The position numbers were made by a program, and so were the translations under genes. A stretch of 64,000 bases of DNA from Streptomyces sp. CB02261 (GTDB lineage: Bacteria > Actinomycetota > Actinomycetes > Streptomycetales > Streptomycetaceae): NCBI RefSeq assembly GCF_001905665.1, contig NZ_LIVX01000004.1, positions 647,019 through 711,018 on the forward strand, in the 5' to 3' direction. The notes under the pieces were generated by a model. It searched no databases. It had not been told where the DNA came from and saw only the letters and a program-made list of their open reading frames with translations. Within the stretch, counting starts at the first letter, position 1, and each line of letters starts with the position of its first letter. Of the stretch, positions 16,529 to 25,433 are shown piece after piece.

Positions 16529-17797
16529 TCAGCGCACGCTGCGGATGGGGCGCACGGCGAGCGCGCCGAGTACCGACAGTACGGCCGCGATCAGGAACAG
16601 CGCGGTGTACCCGCCGCTCAGCGAGACGACGAGCGAGGCCACGAAGGGGGCGACGATCTGCGGGCCCGCGTTGGCGACGTTGAGGACACCCATGTCACGG
16701 GCCGCGTCCTCGGCCTTCGGGAGCACCATGGTCACCAGGGCGGTGTCGACGGCCATGTAGCAGCCGAAGCCCAGGCCGTTGACGACGGAGAAGACCAGCA
16801 TCGCCGTCCAGCTCGCCGAGACGGCCGGGACGAGCAGAGCCACGGCGGCGAGCGCGGCGGAGGCGCCCACGAAGAGCTTGCGGCGGTCGTACCGGTCCGA
16901 GAGCCAGCCGCCGAGCACGGTGGAGACCACCATGGCGGCCGCGTTGAGCGGCATGAGGACCGCCACGGCCTCCTCGGCGCTGAGCCCGGCCGGCAGGTCG
17001 ACGTGGTCCTTGAGGATGTACAGCTGGAACCCGGCCACCGCGAAGTAGCCGAGGACCAGGAGGGCACGGCCGATGAAGGCCCAGCGGAAGTCGTGGTCCT
17101 TGAGGGCGCTGCCGAAGGCCGCGATCTGCTCCTTCACCGGCAGTGGGGCCCTGGCCGGCATGCGCCGCTCGCGGGCGCAGCTCGTGAAGAGCACGGCGGT
17201 GGCCGCGACGACGGCGCCGAAGACGAGGTAGCCGGTGCGGTAGTCCTCGGAGAAGGCCGCGCCGACGAGAGCGCCGATCGTCGAGCCGACGGGGAGCCCG
17301 AGGCCGACGGCCGCCGAGGCCTTGCCCCGGGCGGCCAGGGGCACCCGGTCGGGCACCACCGAGGTCAGCGCGGCCTGGTAGACGTTCATGACGGCCTGGC
17401 CGAGACACCAGGCGATGGTGACCAGCAGGATCGTGTCCACGCTGCCGAGGAGCAGCATCACCGGGAGGGCGAGCAGCCCGCCGGCGAGGATCCACGGGTT
17501 GCGGCGGCCCGAGCGGTCGGAGAGGGCGCCCGCGACCGGGTTGAAGACGGTCGCGAAGATCGCGGATATGCCGGAGACGAGCCCGAAGTTGGCCACCTTG
17601 CCGACGGGGTCGATGTCCTCGATCTGGAGCGCGAGGAGCATCCCGGGGACGCCGACGTACAGGGCGTACATCGCGGTGTTCCCGGCGAGGAGCAGGGGGA
17701 GCAGCCCGCGCGTGGGCCGGGCGGCCGGGCGAGCGCCGGCGCCGGCCGACGGCGAGCCGGTGCCGGACGGGTCGGTGCCGGGGGAGGAAAGGGCCAC
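16529..17797 (-). CDS. MFS transporter
   Basis: This 422-residue major facilitator protein shows about 12 hydrophobic segments and the loop motif GALSDRSGRRNP near residue 70. It resembles sugar/cation symporter-like MFS carriers. The frame is open upstream, but GTG at 17797 has an AGGAGGG ribosome binding site and starts just before the charged N-terminal tail, so it is preferred. It is divergent from a LacI-type regulator with a palindromic operator between them. The regulator probably controls this transporter, and the solute is likely a sugar. Confidence 0.82.
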   Translation of the reverse strand: MALSSPGTDPSGTGSPSAGAGARPAARPTRGLLPLLLAGNTAMYALYVGVPGMLLALQIEDIDPVGKVANFGLVSGISAIFATVFNPVAGALSDRSGRRNPWILAGGLLALPVMLLLGSVDTILLVTIAWCLGQAVMNVYQAALTSVVPDRVPLAARGKASAAVGLGLPVGSTIGALVGAAFSEDYRTGYLVFGAVVAATAVLFTSCARERRMPARAPLPVKEQIAAFGSALKDHDFRWAFIGRALLVLGYFAVAGFQLYILKDHVDLPAGLSAEEAVAVLMPLNAAAMVVSTVLGGWLSDRYDRRKLFVGASAALAAVALLVPAVSASWTAMLVFSVVNGLGFGCYMAVDTALVTMVLPKAEDAARDMGVLNVANAGPQIVAPFVASLVVSLSGGYTALFLIAAVLSVLGALAVRPIRSVR

Positions 17798-17857
17798 GGT
17801 GCCCTCCTGGGGAGATCGCCCGACGAGGGGGCGAGAGGCGGATCGAGCGGTAGGGTT

Positions 17858-17878
17858 ACACGTGTCAGTGACGCGTGT
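17858..17878. promoter_or_regulatory. Palindromic operator between MFS and LacI genes
   Basis: Arms 17858-17867 (ACACGTGTCA) and 17869-17878 (TGACGCGTGT) form an inverted repeat with one mismatch around a central G. It lies 61 bp upstream of the MFS start and 69 bp upstream of the regulator start, as expected for a LacI-family operator. Confidence 0.6.
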
Positions 17879-17946
17879 GAGCACTGTGTAGCACCCGATT
17901 CCGGCCATCCGCCAGACCTCGTGCCGGACCGTTCTGGAAAGATGCC

Positions 17947-18987
17947 GTGGCGATGAGCCAGCCAACCGAACACTCCTCCGGACGCCCCACCGGGCGCGCG
18001 GTCCCGACCAGCGCCGATGTCGCCCGCCTCGCGGGCGTCTCCCGGGCCACCGTCTCGTACGTCCTGAACAACACCTCGGCCGTCCGCATCAGCGAGCCCA
18101 CCCGCCGCCGGGTGCGTGAGGCGGCCGAGGAACTGGGGTACGTCCCGCATGCTGCCGCCCGCAGCCTGCGGGCCGGCCACAGCCGGATGGTGCTGCTGCC
18201 GACCTCCCACGTGCCGGTCGGACCGCTCTACAGCCAGTTCTTCAACGAGTTCCAGTGGGCGCTGCGGCGCCTCGACTACACGGTCGTCCAGTACGGCAGC
18301 GTCGGCCTGGAGGCCGAGGAGGCCGCCCGCGCCTGGGCCGAACTCCGGCCGGTGGCCGTGGTCTCCCTGGGCGAGATCCAGCTCACGGGACCGGGCGTCG
18401 AGATCCTGAAGCGGTCCGGCGCCCGGGCCGTGATCACGCTCGGCACCGGGGGTGTCGAGGGCACCCACGCCCTCGTCCTGGACCAGGGGCGCGTCGGGGA
18501 GGTGGCCACCGCCCACCTCGTGGAGACCGGCCGTCGCCGGATCGGCGTCGTCATGCCGGAGGAGCCGGGGCTCGCGATGTTCTCCGAGCCCCGCCTCGAC
18601 GGCGCCCGGCGCGCCGTCGAGGGCACGGACGCCTCCGTCGTGCCGCTGCCGCTGCGGTACGAGGAGGAGTCGGCGCGGGCGCTCGCCGTGCGCTGGCGCG
18701 AGCTGGGCCTCGACGCCGTCTTCGCCTACAACGACGAGTACGCGATGCTCCTGATGCGGGCGCTCCAGGACGCGGGCGTCGACGTGCCCGGCGAGACCGC
18801 CGTCGTCGGCGCCGACGACCTGCTCCTCGGCCGTCTGCTGCGCCCCCGGCTCAGCACCGTGCGCATCGACATGGTGCTCGGCCGCGAACTCGCGGAGCTG
18901 GTCGACCGGGCCGTACGCGAACCGGAGACCCCGCCCCGCGGCCGCGACCTGCTGGCCTCGCGGGTCGTCCGGCGGGAGTCCAGCTGA
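17947..18987 (+). CDS. LacI-family transcriptional regulator
   Basis: This 346-residue regulator has the LacI N-terminal helix-turn-helix at about 25-45 (SADVARLAGVSRATVSYVLN) and the hinge around RRRVREAAEELGYVP. A periplasmic-binding-protein-like effector domain follows and ends with the usual VDDLLLGRLLRP-like segment. GTG 17947 has a GGAAAG ribosome binding site; ATG 17953 is a close alternative. It is divergent from the MFS gene and likely represses it in the absence of a sugar ligand. Confidence 0.9.
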   Translation: MAMSQPTEHSSGRPTGRAVPTSADVARLAGVSRATVSYVLNNTSAVRISEPTRRRVREAAEELGYVPHAAARSLRAGHSRMVLLPTSHVPVGPLYSQFFNEFQWALRRLDYTVVQYGSVGLEAEEAARAWAELRPVAVVSLGEIQLTGPGVEILKRSGARAVITLGTGGVEGTHALVLDQGRVGEVATAHLVETGRRRIGVVMPEEPGLAMFSEPRLDGARRAVEGTDASVVPLPLRYEEESARALAVRWRELGLDAVFAYNDEYAMLLMRALQDAGVDVPGETAVVGADDLLLGRLLRPRLSTVRIDMVLGRELAELVDRAVREPETPPRGRDLLASRVVRRESS

Positions 18988-19004
18988 ACGCTTAGCGTCG
19001 GTTC

Positions 19005-19292
19005 ATGAGCACAGTTCCGAAGCGTTTCGAGATCCTGCTGGTGCCCGCCCACGTCGAGGACCGGGGCGACGCCTCCGTCACCGACAGCGCCGTCCGCTCG
19101 GCCGTCGTCGAGGCGACCGGGCGGCGCGGCGAGTCGGGCTATCCGATCTACGAGGGACACGGGCTCCGGGCCGACATCGACCCCGAGACCCGGACCGTCG
19201 AGGCTCTGCTGGTCGACGGACGCGAACTCGACTACGGCCTGACGGCGCTCGTCCGCCCGCCCGCGACTGACCGTCCGCCCGCCCGCGACTGA
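19005..19292 (+). CDS. Conserved small hypothetical protein
   Basis: A 95-residue acidic protein, 17 bp after the LacI gene. It shows regular alternation of charged and hydrophobic residues (RFEILLVPAHVED, then HGLRADIDPETRTVEALLVDGREL), suggesting a small alpha/beta fold, and has no membrane segment. I do not recognise a family. The last 14 codons are formed by a 21-bp tandem repeat that also contains the stop codon, so the C-terminus may vary between strains. Confidence 0.65.
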   Translation: MSTVPKRFEILLVPAHVEDRGDASVTDSAVRSAVVEATGRRGESGYPIYEGHGLRADIDPETRTVEALLVDGRELDYGLTALVRPPATDRPPARD

Positions 19293-19315
19293 CCGCCCGC
19301 CCGCGCGCGACTGAC
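19251..19315. repeat. 21-bp tandem repeat, three copies, spanning a stop codon
   Basis: Copies at 19251-19271, 19273-19293 and 19294-19315 share CCGCCCGCCCGCGACTGAC; the third is slightly diverged. The second copy holds the stop codon of the small hypothetical gene. Copy-number change would shift its C-terminus. Confidence 0.8.
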
Positions 19316-19349
19316 CCGCCCCCTGCCGGGCGCGGGGGCGAGGACGGCG

Positions 19350-19394
19350 CACGTGAGGGGGGTACGGGAGCACCTCCCGTACCCCCCTCACGTG
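19350..19394. terminator. Very strong bidirectional hairpin terminator
   Basis: A perfect 21-bp stem (19350-19370 with 19374-19394) closes on a CAC loop. It sits between the convergent small hypothetical gene and the thioredoxin gene and would stop transcription from both sides. Confidence 0.85.
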
Positions 19395-19426
19395 GTGGGG
19401 TGCCTCCCCCGGCCGGGGGGGCGGCG

Positions 19427-19792
19427 TCACTTCGCCTGGGCGGCCTCGATGGACTTGCGGACCTCGTCCATGTCCAGCTTGCGGGCCTGTCCGATGACGT
19501 CCTCGAGGGCGGTCTCCGGCAGCGCGCCCGGCTGCGCGAACACGGCCACGTTGTCGCGCACGATCATCAGCGTCGGGATCGAGCGGATCTCGAAGGCGGC
19601 GGCCAGCTCCTGCTGGGCCTCGGTGTCCACCTTGGCGAAGACCAGGTCCTGGTGGCGCTCCGAGGCAGCCTCGAAGACCGGACCGAACTGACGGCAGGGA
19701 CCGCACCAGGAAGCCCAGAAGTCGATCAGGACGAATTCGTTCCCGCTCACGATCTCGTCGAAGTTGTCCTTGGTGAGCTCTACGGTGCTCAT
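19427..19792 (-). CDS. Thioredoxin
   Basis: A 121-residue thioredoxin with the active-site WCGPC at 29-33 and a cis-Pro in the SIPTLMIV segment near 71-78. It is slightly longer than E. coli thioredoxin at the C-terminus. It would reduce cytosolic disulfides with thioredoxin reductase or another NADPH donor. The ATG at 19792 has AGGA upstream. The gene is divergent from a flavoprotein disulfide reductase, with 115 bp for the two promoters. Confidence 0.93.
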   Translation of the reverse strand: MSTVELTKDNFDEIVSGNEFVLIDFWASWCGPCRQFGPVFEAASERHQDLVFAKVDTEAQQELAAAFEIRSIPTLMIVRDNVAVFAQPGALPETALEDVIGQARKLDMDEVRKSIEAAQAK

Positions 19793-19907
19793 GCTTCCTA
19801 CCTTTCGGTGGTCTCCTGGCGGTGTCCTCACGGTCCCCTGGGGACTCGCCCGGCACAACGGCGTATCGAGCCGCGCTATTCCGGCCCGCTGCGCCAGACT
19901 GTGATCC

Positions 19908-21350
19908 ATGACGCGAACGGTGGAAGACGAACACGAGTACGACGTAGTGGTCCTCGGCGCGGGCCCGGTGGGGGAGAACGTCGTCGACCGGGTGCGGGCC
20001 GCGGGACTCAGCGCCGCGATCGTCGAGAGCGAGCTGATCGGCGGCGAGTGCTCGTACTGGGCCTGCATGCCGAGCAAGGCGCTGCTCCGCCCCGCCATCG
20101 CCCGCTCCGACGCCCGGAAGGTCGCCGGACTGCGGGAGTCGGCCTACGGTCCGCTGGACGCGCTGGAGGTCTTCGCCCACCGGGACGAGGTCGTCGGCGA
20201 CTGGAAGGACGACGGCCAGGTGGACTGGCTGGACTCCATCGGCGTACGGGTCTTCCGGGGTCACGGCCGCTTCCTCGGCCCCCGCCGGATCGAGGTGACC
20301 GGCCCCGAGGGCGAGCGCCATGTTCTCGCCGCCCGGCACGCGGTCGCCGTCTGCACCGGCAGTCGCGCCGTCCTCCCGGAGCTGCCCGGCCTGCCCGGGG
20401 CCCGGCCCTGGACCAGCCGCGAGGCGACCAGCGCACGCCGCGTGCCCGAGCGGCTGGCCGTCGTCGGCGGGGGAGTGGTGGGCGTCGAGATGGCCACCGC
20501 CTGGCAGGCCCTCGGCGCGAAGGTCACGATGCTCGTGCGGGGCGATGGCCTGCTGCCCCGGATGGAGCCCTTCGTCGGCGAACACGTGGCCGAGGCGCTC
20601 ACCTCGCGCGGAGCGGACATCCGTACCGGTGTCTCGGTCAGCGCGGTGGTACGCGACGGGGGTACGGGTCCGGTCACCGTGGTCCTGGAGGGCGGCGACC
20701 ACGTCGAGGCCGACGAGGTCCTCTTCGCGACCGGCCGAGCCCCGCGCACCGAGGACATCGGTCTGGAGTCGGTCGGCCTGAAGCCGGGCTCCTGGCTCGA
20801 CGTCGACGACAGCCTCAGGGTCATCGGCAGCGACTGGCTCTACGCCGTCGGGGACGTCAACCACCGGGCGCTCCTGACGCATCAGGGCAAGTACCAGGCA
20901 CGTATCGCCGGGGCCGCGATCGCGGCCCGCGCCCGGGGCGACGAATCGCTGGACGACGGGAGCTGGGGCGCCCACGCCGCCACCGCCGACCACGCCGCCG
21001 TCCCGCAGGTGGTGTTCAGCGACCCCGAGGCGGCCGCCGTCGGCCTCAGCCTCGCCGAGGCCGAGCAGGCCGGCCACCGGGTCCGGGCCGTGGACCTGGA
21101 CATGGGGCAGGTCGCCGGAGCCGGCCTCTACGCCCAGGGGTACCGGGGGCACGCCCGGATGGTCGTCGACCTCGACCGGGAGGTCGTCCTCGGCGCCTCC
21201 TTCGTCGGTCCCGGCATCGGTGAGCTGGTCCACTCGGCGACGGTCGCGGTCGTCGGCGAGGTCCCGATCGCCCGCCTGTGGCACGCCGTTCCCTCGTATC
21301 CCACGCTGAGCGAGGCGTGGCTGCGCCTCCTGGAGGCCTACCGGGGCTGA
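19908..21350 (+). CDS. Pyridine nucleotide-disulfide oxidoreductase (dihydrolipoamide dehydrogenase/mercuric reductase type)
   Basis: This 480-residue FAD enzyme starts with the dinucleotide-binding GAGPVGENV near 18-26 and has the redox-active Cys-x4-Cys in GGECSYWACMPSK near 46-58. A second NAD-binding GGGVVGVE lies near 188, the FAD motif DVNHRALLTHQGKYQA near 308, and a C-terminal dimerisation domain follows. The Cys pair is intact, but the final His-x4-Glu is seen only as HAVPSYPTLSE near the end. The substrate could be a disulfide of low-molecular-weight thiol type. It is divergent from thioredoxin. Confidence 0.88.
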   Translation: MTRTVEDEHEYDVVVLGAGPVGENVVDRVRAAGLSAAIVESELIGGECSYWACMPSKALLRPAIARSDARKVAGLRESAYGPLDALEVFAHRDEVVGDWKDDGQVDWLDSIGVRVFRGHGRFLGPRRIEVTGPEGERHVLAARHAVAVCTGSRAVLPELPGLPGARPWTSREATSARRVPERLAVVGGGVVGVEMATAWQALGAKVTMLVRGDGLLPRMEPFVGEHVAEALTSRGADIRTGVSVSAVVRDGGTGPVTVVLEGGDHVEADEVLFATGRAPRTEDIGLESVGLKPGSWLDVDDSLRVIGSDWLYAVGDVNHRALLTHQGKYQARIAGAAIAARARGDESLDDGSWGAHAATADHAAVPQVVFSDPEAAAVGLSLAEAEQAGHRVRAVDLDMGQVAGAGLYAQGYRGHARMVVDLDREVVLGASFVGPGIGELVHSATVAVVGEVPIARLWHAVPSYPTLSEAWLRLLEAYRG

Positions 21351-21357
21351 CGGACGG

Positions 21358-22002
21358 TCAACCGACCTGCCCTGGAAGGCTTTCGGCGCCCTCCGGCGGG
21401 TACGGGACGACGAGCGCCCGCGCTGCCGCGCGGGCGACCTCCAGGGCGGGCCGTGGATCACGGCCGGACTCCTGGCCCAGGACGACCCGGGTGCTCAACC
21501 CGTCGAGCAGGGCCAGGAGTTCGGAGGCACGGGCGACCGCGTCGAGCGGGGCGAACCGTCGCCGCGCGACGCCCGCCGTGAGCAGCGCCTCCAGATCCTC
21601 CTGCCAGCCCCGGTCCAGCTCCTCCTGGGCCTCGCGCAGCGCGCCGTTGCCGGGGGTGCGGGCCCAGAGCTCGATCCACAGGGTCCAGCGCGGGTCGCGC
21701 GGGCCGCGCGGCAGGTAGAGCCGCAGGAACGCGTCGAGCTTGCGCTCGGCCGTGAGCCGCCGGGCGAGCAGGGCGCGGCGCTCCTCGGCGAGCACCGCCT
21801 CGCTCCACCGCAGGGCGGCGAGCAGCAGCAGGTCCTTGCTGCCGAAGTAGTACAGGATGTGGCCGCCGCTGGTGCCGAGCCGCTCCGCGAGCGCCGACAT
21901 GGTGAGGGAGGCGAGGCCGTCCTCGGCGATCGCCGCCATGGCCTCCTCCAGCATCCGTTCCTGGGTGACGTGCCCGTCCCGCCGTCGTGCCGCCCGTGCC
22001 AC
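21358..22002 (-). CDS. TetR-family regulator of the adjacent permease
   Basis: A 214-residue TetR regulator. The N-terminal helix-turn-helix spans about 14-60 (RMLEEAMAAIAEDGLASLTMSALAERLG, then HILYYFGSKDLLL). It is divergent from an NCS1 permease gene, and a perfect 39-bp palindrome sits between them, so it very likely represses the permease-amidohydrolase unit and itself. GTG 22002 is taken as start. Its stop is only 7 bp from that of the convergent reductase gene. Confidence 0.88.
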   Translation of the reverse strand: MARAARRRDGHVTQERMLEEAMAAIAEDGLASLTMSALAERLGTSGGHILYYFGSKDLLLLAALRWSEAVLAEERRALLARRLTAERKLDAFLRLYLPRGPRDPRWTLWIELWARTPGNGALREAQEELDRGWQEDLEALLTAGVARRRFAPLDAVARASELLALLDGLSTRVVLGQESGRDPRPALEVARAAARALVVPYPPEGAESLPGQVG

Positions 22003-22098
22003 CGCCGCTGTCCCCGTCCTGCCGCTCCGCCATCGCCCGACAGGTCGACCTTAATCGCAACCTCCGAAGGTCTTGACGTGGCCTGAACCCATCGCACA

Positions 22099-22137
22099 TC
22101 TTGAATGCCGTTCTAACACTTAGAACGGCATTCAAGA
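22099..22137. promoter_or_regulatory. Perfect 39-bp palindromic operator (TetR-type)
   Basis: Eighteen-base arms, 22099-22116 and 22120-22137, are exact reverse complements around CAC. The inner arms read GAATGCCGTTCTAA and its complement. It lies 12 bp before the permease start codon and 97 bp upstream of the TetR start, so binding should block the permease promoter or early transcription. Confidence 0.85.
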
Positions 22138-22149
22138 CAGGAGTGCGGT

Positions 22150-23556
22150 GTGCTCGGACACGAGACGACGCCCGTGACCACGGGGACCACGGGACGGGAC
22201 GAGGTGTTCCAGGTCGAGGAGCACGGCATCGACCCCATCCCCGACGCCGAACGGCACGGAAGCGCCAAGGACGTCTTCTGGCTCTGGTTCGGTTCGAACC
22301 TCACCTTCACCTACGTGATCAACGGCGCCCTCGCCGTCGCCTTCGGGCTCTCCTTCTGGCAGGCCACCGCCGTCGTCGTCATCGGCGGCCTCTCCTTCCT
22401 CGCCATCGGCGCGGCGGGGCTCAGCGGGGTGCGCACCGGCACCGCCACCCTCGTCATCTCCCGCGCGGCCTTCGGCAGACGCGGCAACTGGCCCGCCGGG
22501 CTCCTCAACTGGATCGTCAGCATCGGCTACACCATCGTCAACACCGTGGTCGGCACCCTCGCCCTCGAAGCGTTCTTCGCGGACCTCGGATGGAACGGCG
22601 GCCACGCCTCGCGCGCCCTCGCCCTCGCCGTGACCCTCGTGCTGACCTTCGCCGTCGCCCTCTGGGGCCACGCGACCGTCCAGTTCGCCGAACGCTGGAT
22701 GGCCTACGTCCTCGCCGCCGGCTTCGCCGCCCTGCTCGTCCTCGTCCTGCCCGGCGCCGACACGTCCGCCCCCGCCGCGGCACCCGGCGCCTCCGGCTGG
22801 AGCCTCGCCTTCGTCGTCATGCTCGCGGGCCCCTTCTCGTACCTCCCGATGCCCGCCGACTACACCCGCTACCTGCCCCGCACCACCTCCCTCAAGGCCG
22901 TGACCTGGAGCGGAGCCCTCGGCGGGTTCGTCTCCTCCGTCGCCCTCGGCGTCGCGGGCGTGGCCGCCGCCACCCAGGCCGACATGACCGACGCCGTCGC
23001 GGGCACCGAGAGCCTGCTCCCCGGCTGGTTCCAGCCCCTCTTCCTGGCCCTGGTCCTCGGCGGCTCCGTCACCAACTCGATCATCACGCTCTACTCGTCG
23101 AGCCTGAACCTCCAGGTGCTCGGCATCCCCTGGACCCGGGCCCGCGCCCTCGTCATCAGCGCCGCCGTGACCGCCGCCGGCTCCCTCGGCGCCCTCTTCC
23201 TCACCGACTTCACCACCTCACTCCTCTCCTTCCTCTCCCTCCTGATCATCGTCTTCGCCCCGTGGGGCGGGGTCTTCCTCGCCGACATGGTGCTCCGCCG
23301 CTGCACCTACGACTCCGCCGCACTGCACGCGACCACCGGCGGGGCCTACGGATACCGCTCCGGCTGGCACCCGGCGGGCCTGACGGCGCTCCTCTGCGGC
23401 CTCCTCTTCTCGGCGCTCACCTGCGACTCCGAACTGTGGACGGGCCCCCTGGTCGCACCGCTCGGCGGCGCGGACCTGACCCTGCTCGGCGCGGGGGTCT
23501 CGGCACTGGTGTACGTGCTCCTCGCGCGGGGCCGGGTCAGGCCGATACGGCCCTGA
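22150..23556 (+). CDS. NCS1-family cytosine/purine permease
   Basis: This 468-residue transporter has about 12 hydrophobic segments. NCS1 features are the N-terminal DVFWLWFGSNLTFTYVINGALA stretch and ISRAAFGRRGNWPAGLLNW near 102-120. It would import a nucleobase or related heterocycle with a cation. GTG 22150 follows AGGAG. The downstream amidohydrolase, 138 bp away on the same strand, could act on the imported compound. Regulation is probably by the adjacent TetR protein. Confidence 0.88.
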   Translation: MLGHETTPVTTGTTGRDEVFQVEEHGIDPIPDAERHGSAKDVFWLWFGSNLTFTYVINGALAVAFGLSFWQATAVVVIGGLSFLAIGAAGLSGVRTGTATLVISRAAFGRRGNWPAGLLNWIVSIGYTIVNTVVGTLALEAFFADLGWNGGHASRALALAVTLVLTFAVALWGHATVQFAERWMAYVLAAGFAALLVLVLPGADTSAPAAAPGASGWSLAFVVMLAGPFSYLPMPADYTRYLPRTTSLKAVTWSGALGGFVSSVALGVAGVAAATQADMTDAVAGTESLLPGWFQPLFLALVLGGSVTNSIITLYSSSLNLQVLGIPWTRARALVISAAVTAAGSLGALFLTDFTTSLLSFLSLLIIVFAPWGGVFLADMVLRRCTYDSAALHATTGGAYGYRSGWHPAGLTALLCGLLFSALTCDSELWTGPLVAPLGGADLTLLGAGVSALVYVLLARGRVRPIRP

Positions 23557-23694
23557 GCACGGGGCCCGTCGAATCCCCAGACCTTCACCGCACCCTGCGA
23601 CCCCGTCCGTCCCCCCGGAGACGCCGAGCCTCCCACGGACACGCACCCCTCCACCCCTCCACCCCTCGTACGACACGTCACGGAGCCACTCCGC

Positions 23695-25368
23695 ATGAAC
23701 AGCCCCACCCCCGCCCCCGCGTCCCCCCTCGCTCCCGCCGAGCTGGTCCTCGTCGGAGCCCGGATCCACACCGTCGATCCCGCACTCCCCGAGGCGCAGG
23801 CGCTCGCGGTCCGTGCCGGGCGCATCGTCTGGATCGGTTCCGACGCGGGCGCCGCCGCGTGGACCGGTCCCGGCACCCGGGTCCTCGACGCGGGAGGACG
23901 GCTCGTCCTGCCCGGCTTCGTCGACGCCCACAACCACGTCCGCCTCGGCTCCGACGACGCCTGCGTCCAGCTCGCCGGCGCCCGCGGTCTCGACGAGATC
24001 CACGCCCGCATCAGCGCCTGGCACACCGCGCACCCGGACGCCGAGTGGATCGAGGCGGAGGCCTTCGACTACTCCGCAGTCCCCGGCGGGCGCATGCCCA
24101 CCGCCGCGGACCTCGACCCCGCCACCGGTGACACCCCGGCCCTCGTGCTCAGCTACGACGTCCACACCGCCTGGCTCAACACCGCCGCGCTGAAGCGCCT
24201 CGGTGTCGACCGCGACCACACCGACCTCCCCTTCGGCCGGGCGGTCACCGACCCGGACACCGGAGAACCGACCGGTTTCGTCCAGGACTTCGCCATCAAG
24301 GGACTCTCCCGGGAGGGCCACCGCGCCCTGCGCGACCTGGGCGTTCCCTGGGCGTCGCCGGACCGGCAGTACGGCAGGCTGGCCAAGAGCCTCGACGACG
24401 CCATCGGCTTCGGCATCACCACCGTCGTCGAACCCCAGAACTCCCTCGACGACCTGGCCCTCTTCGACCGCGCCCGGGCCGAGGGACGCCTGCGCTCCCG
24501 CATCGTCGCCGCGCTCTTCCACCCGCGCGGCACGACCGACGCGGACCTGGACGCGTTCGAGGCGGCGGCCGGCGCGTACGCCGACGACCGGCTGCGGGTC
24601 GGCCCGCTCAAGCTGTACATCGACGACGTCGTGGAACCCCGTACCGCCGCCCTCCTGGAACCGTACGCGGGCTGCTCCCACCACCGCGGCGACACCTTCT
24701 ACCCGGCCGACGAGTTCGCCGAGCTGCTCACCCGCCTCGACGCGCGCGGCTTCCAGTGCTTCGTCCACGCCACCGGCGACCGGGGCATCCGTACCGTCCT
24801 CGACGCCGTCGAGGAGGCCCGCGCCGCCAACGGACCGCGCGACGCGCGCCACCAGATCGTGCACGTCGAGTGCCTGGACCCGGCCGACACCCCGCGCTTC
24901 GCCGCCCTGGGCGTGGTCGCGTGCATGCAGCCCCGGCACGCGGCCCCGGACATCGCGGGCCCCGGCCAGGACTGGGCCGAGAACGTGGGCCCCGACCGCT
25001 GGCACAAGGCCTGGCCGCTGCGCAGCCTGCGCGCGGCCGGGGCGGTCCTCGCCCTCTCCAGCGACTGGAACGTCGCCGAGATGGACCCCATGGTCGGCAT
25101 CCACGCCGCCGTGACCCGCCGCCCGCCCGGCGGCGGGGAGGCCTGGACGGCGGGCGAGACGATCGACGTCGCCGCGGCCGTCGAGGGCTACACGATGGGT
25201 TCGGCGTACGCGAACTTCCTCGAAGAGGAGCGGGGTTCGCTGACGGTCGGCAAGCTGGCGGATTTCGTCGTCCTCTCCCGCGACATCCTCCGCATCGCTC
25301 CGGACGAGATCCCGGGCACGGTGGCGGAGACGGTGGTGGTGGGCGGGGAGGTCGTGGTGGAGCGCTGA
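23695..25368 (+). CDS. Amidohydrolase of the YtcJ/Amidohydro_3 type
   Basis: A 557-residue metal-dependent hydrolase. The metal-binding HxH is in VDAHNHVRLGS near 80, and further ligands lie in CFVHATGDRGI near 353 and VHVECLDP near 392. The catalytic Asp is in LSSDWNVAEMDP near 455. The C-terminal GKLADFVVLSRDI strand is typical of the family. The substrate is unknown; pairing with the NCS1 permease suggests a cyclic amide or N-heterocycle. An ATG at 23695 follows a C-rich leader. Confidence 0.85.
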   Translation: MNSPTPAPASPLAPAELVLVGARIHTVDPALPEAQALAVRAGRIVWIGSDAGAAAWTGPGTRVLDAGGRLVLPGFVDAHNHVRLGSDDACVQLAGARGLDEIHARISAWHTAHPDAEWIEAEAFDYSAVPGGRMPTAADLDPATGDTPALVLSYDVHTAWLNTAALKRLGVDRDHTDLPFGRAVTDPDTGEPTGFVQDFAIKGLSREGHRALRDLGVPWASPDRQYGRLAKSLDDAIGFGITTVVEPQNSLDDLALFDRARAEGRLRSRIVAALFHPRGTTDADLDAFEAAAGAYADDRLRVGPLKLYIDDVVEPRTAALLEPYAGCSHHRGDTFYPADEFAELLTRLDARGFQCFVHATGDRGIRTVLDAVEEARAANGPRDARHQIVHVECLDPADTPRFAALGVVACMQPRHAAPDIAGPGQDWAENVGPDRWHKAWPLRSLRAAGAVLALSSDWNVAEMDPMVGIHAAVTRRPPGGGEAWTAGETIDVAAAVEGYTMGSAYANFLEEERGSLTVGKLADFVVLSRDILRIAPDEIPGTVAETVVVGGEVVVER

Positions 25369-25379
25369 GCGGTCGTCCG

Positions 25380-25425
25380 CGTTCCCGTCCCGTACGCACA
25401 CGGCGCCACGTACGGGACGGGAACG
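25380..25425. terminator. Bidirectional hairpin terminator
   Basis: A perfect 17-bp stem (25380-25396 with 25409-25425) with a 12-base loop sits between the convergent amidohydrolase and DUF305 genes. It should terminate both. Confidence 0.8.
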
Positions 25426-25433
25426 GCGCGGAA

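Noticed and set aside
18726..21461. 911-codon minus-strand frame
   Set aside because: It overlaps the LacI regulator, thioredoxin and disulfide reductase genes in antisense or another frame and has no domain signature.
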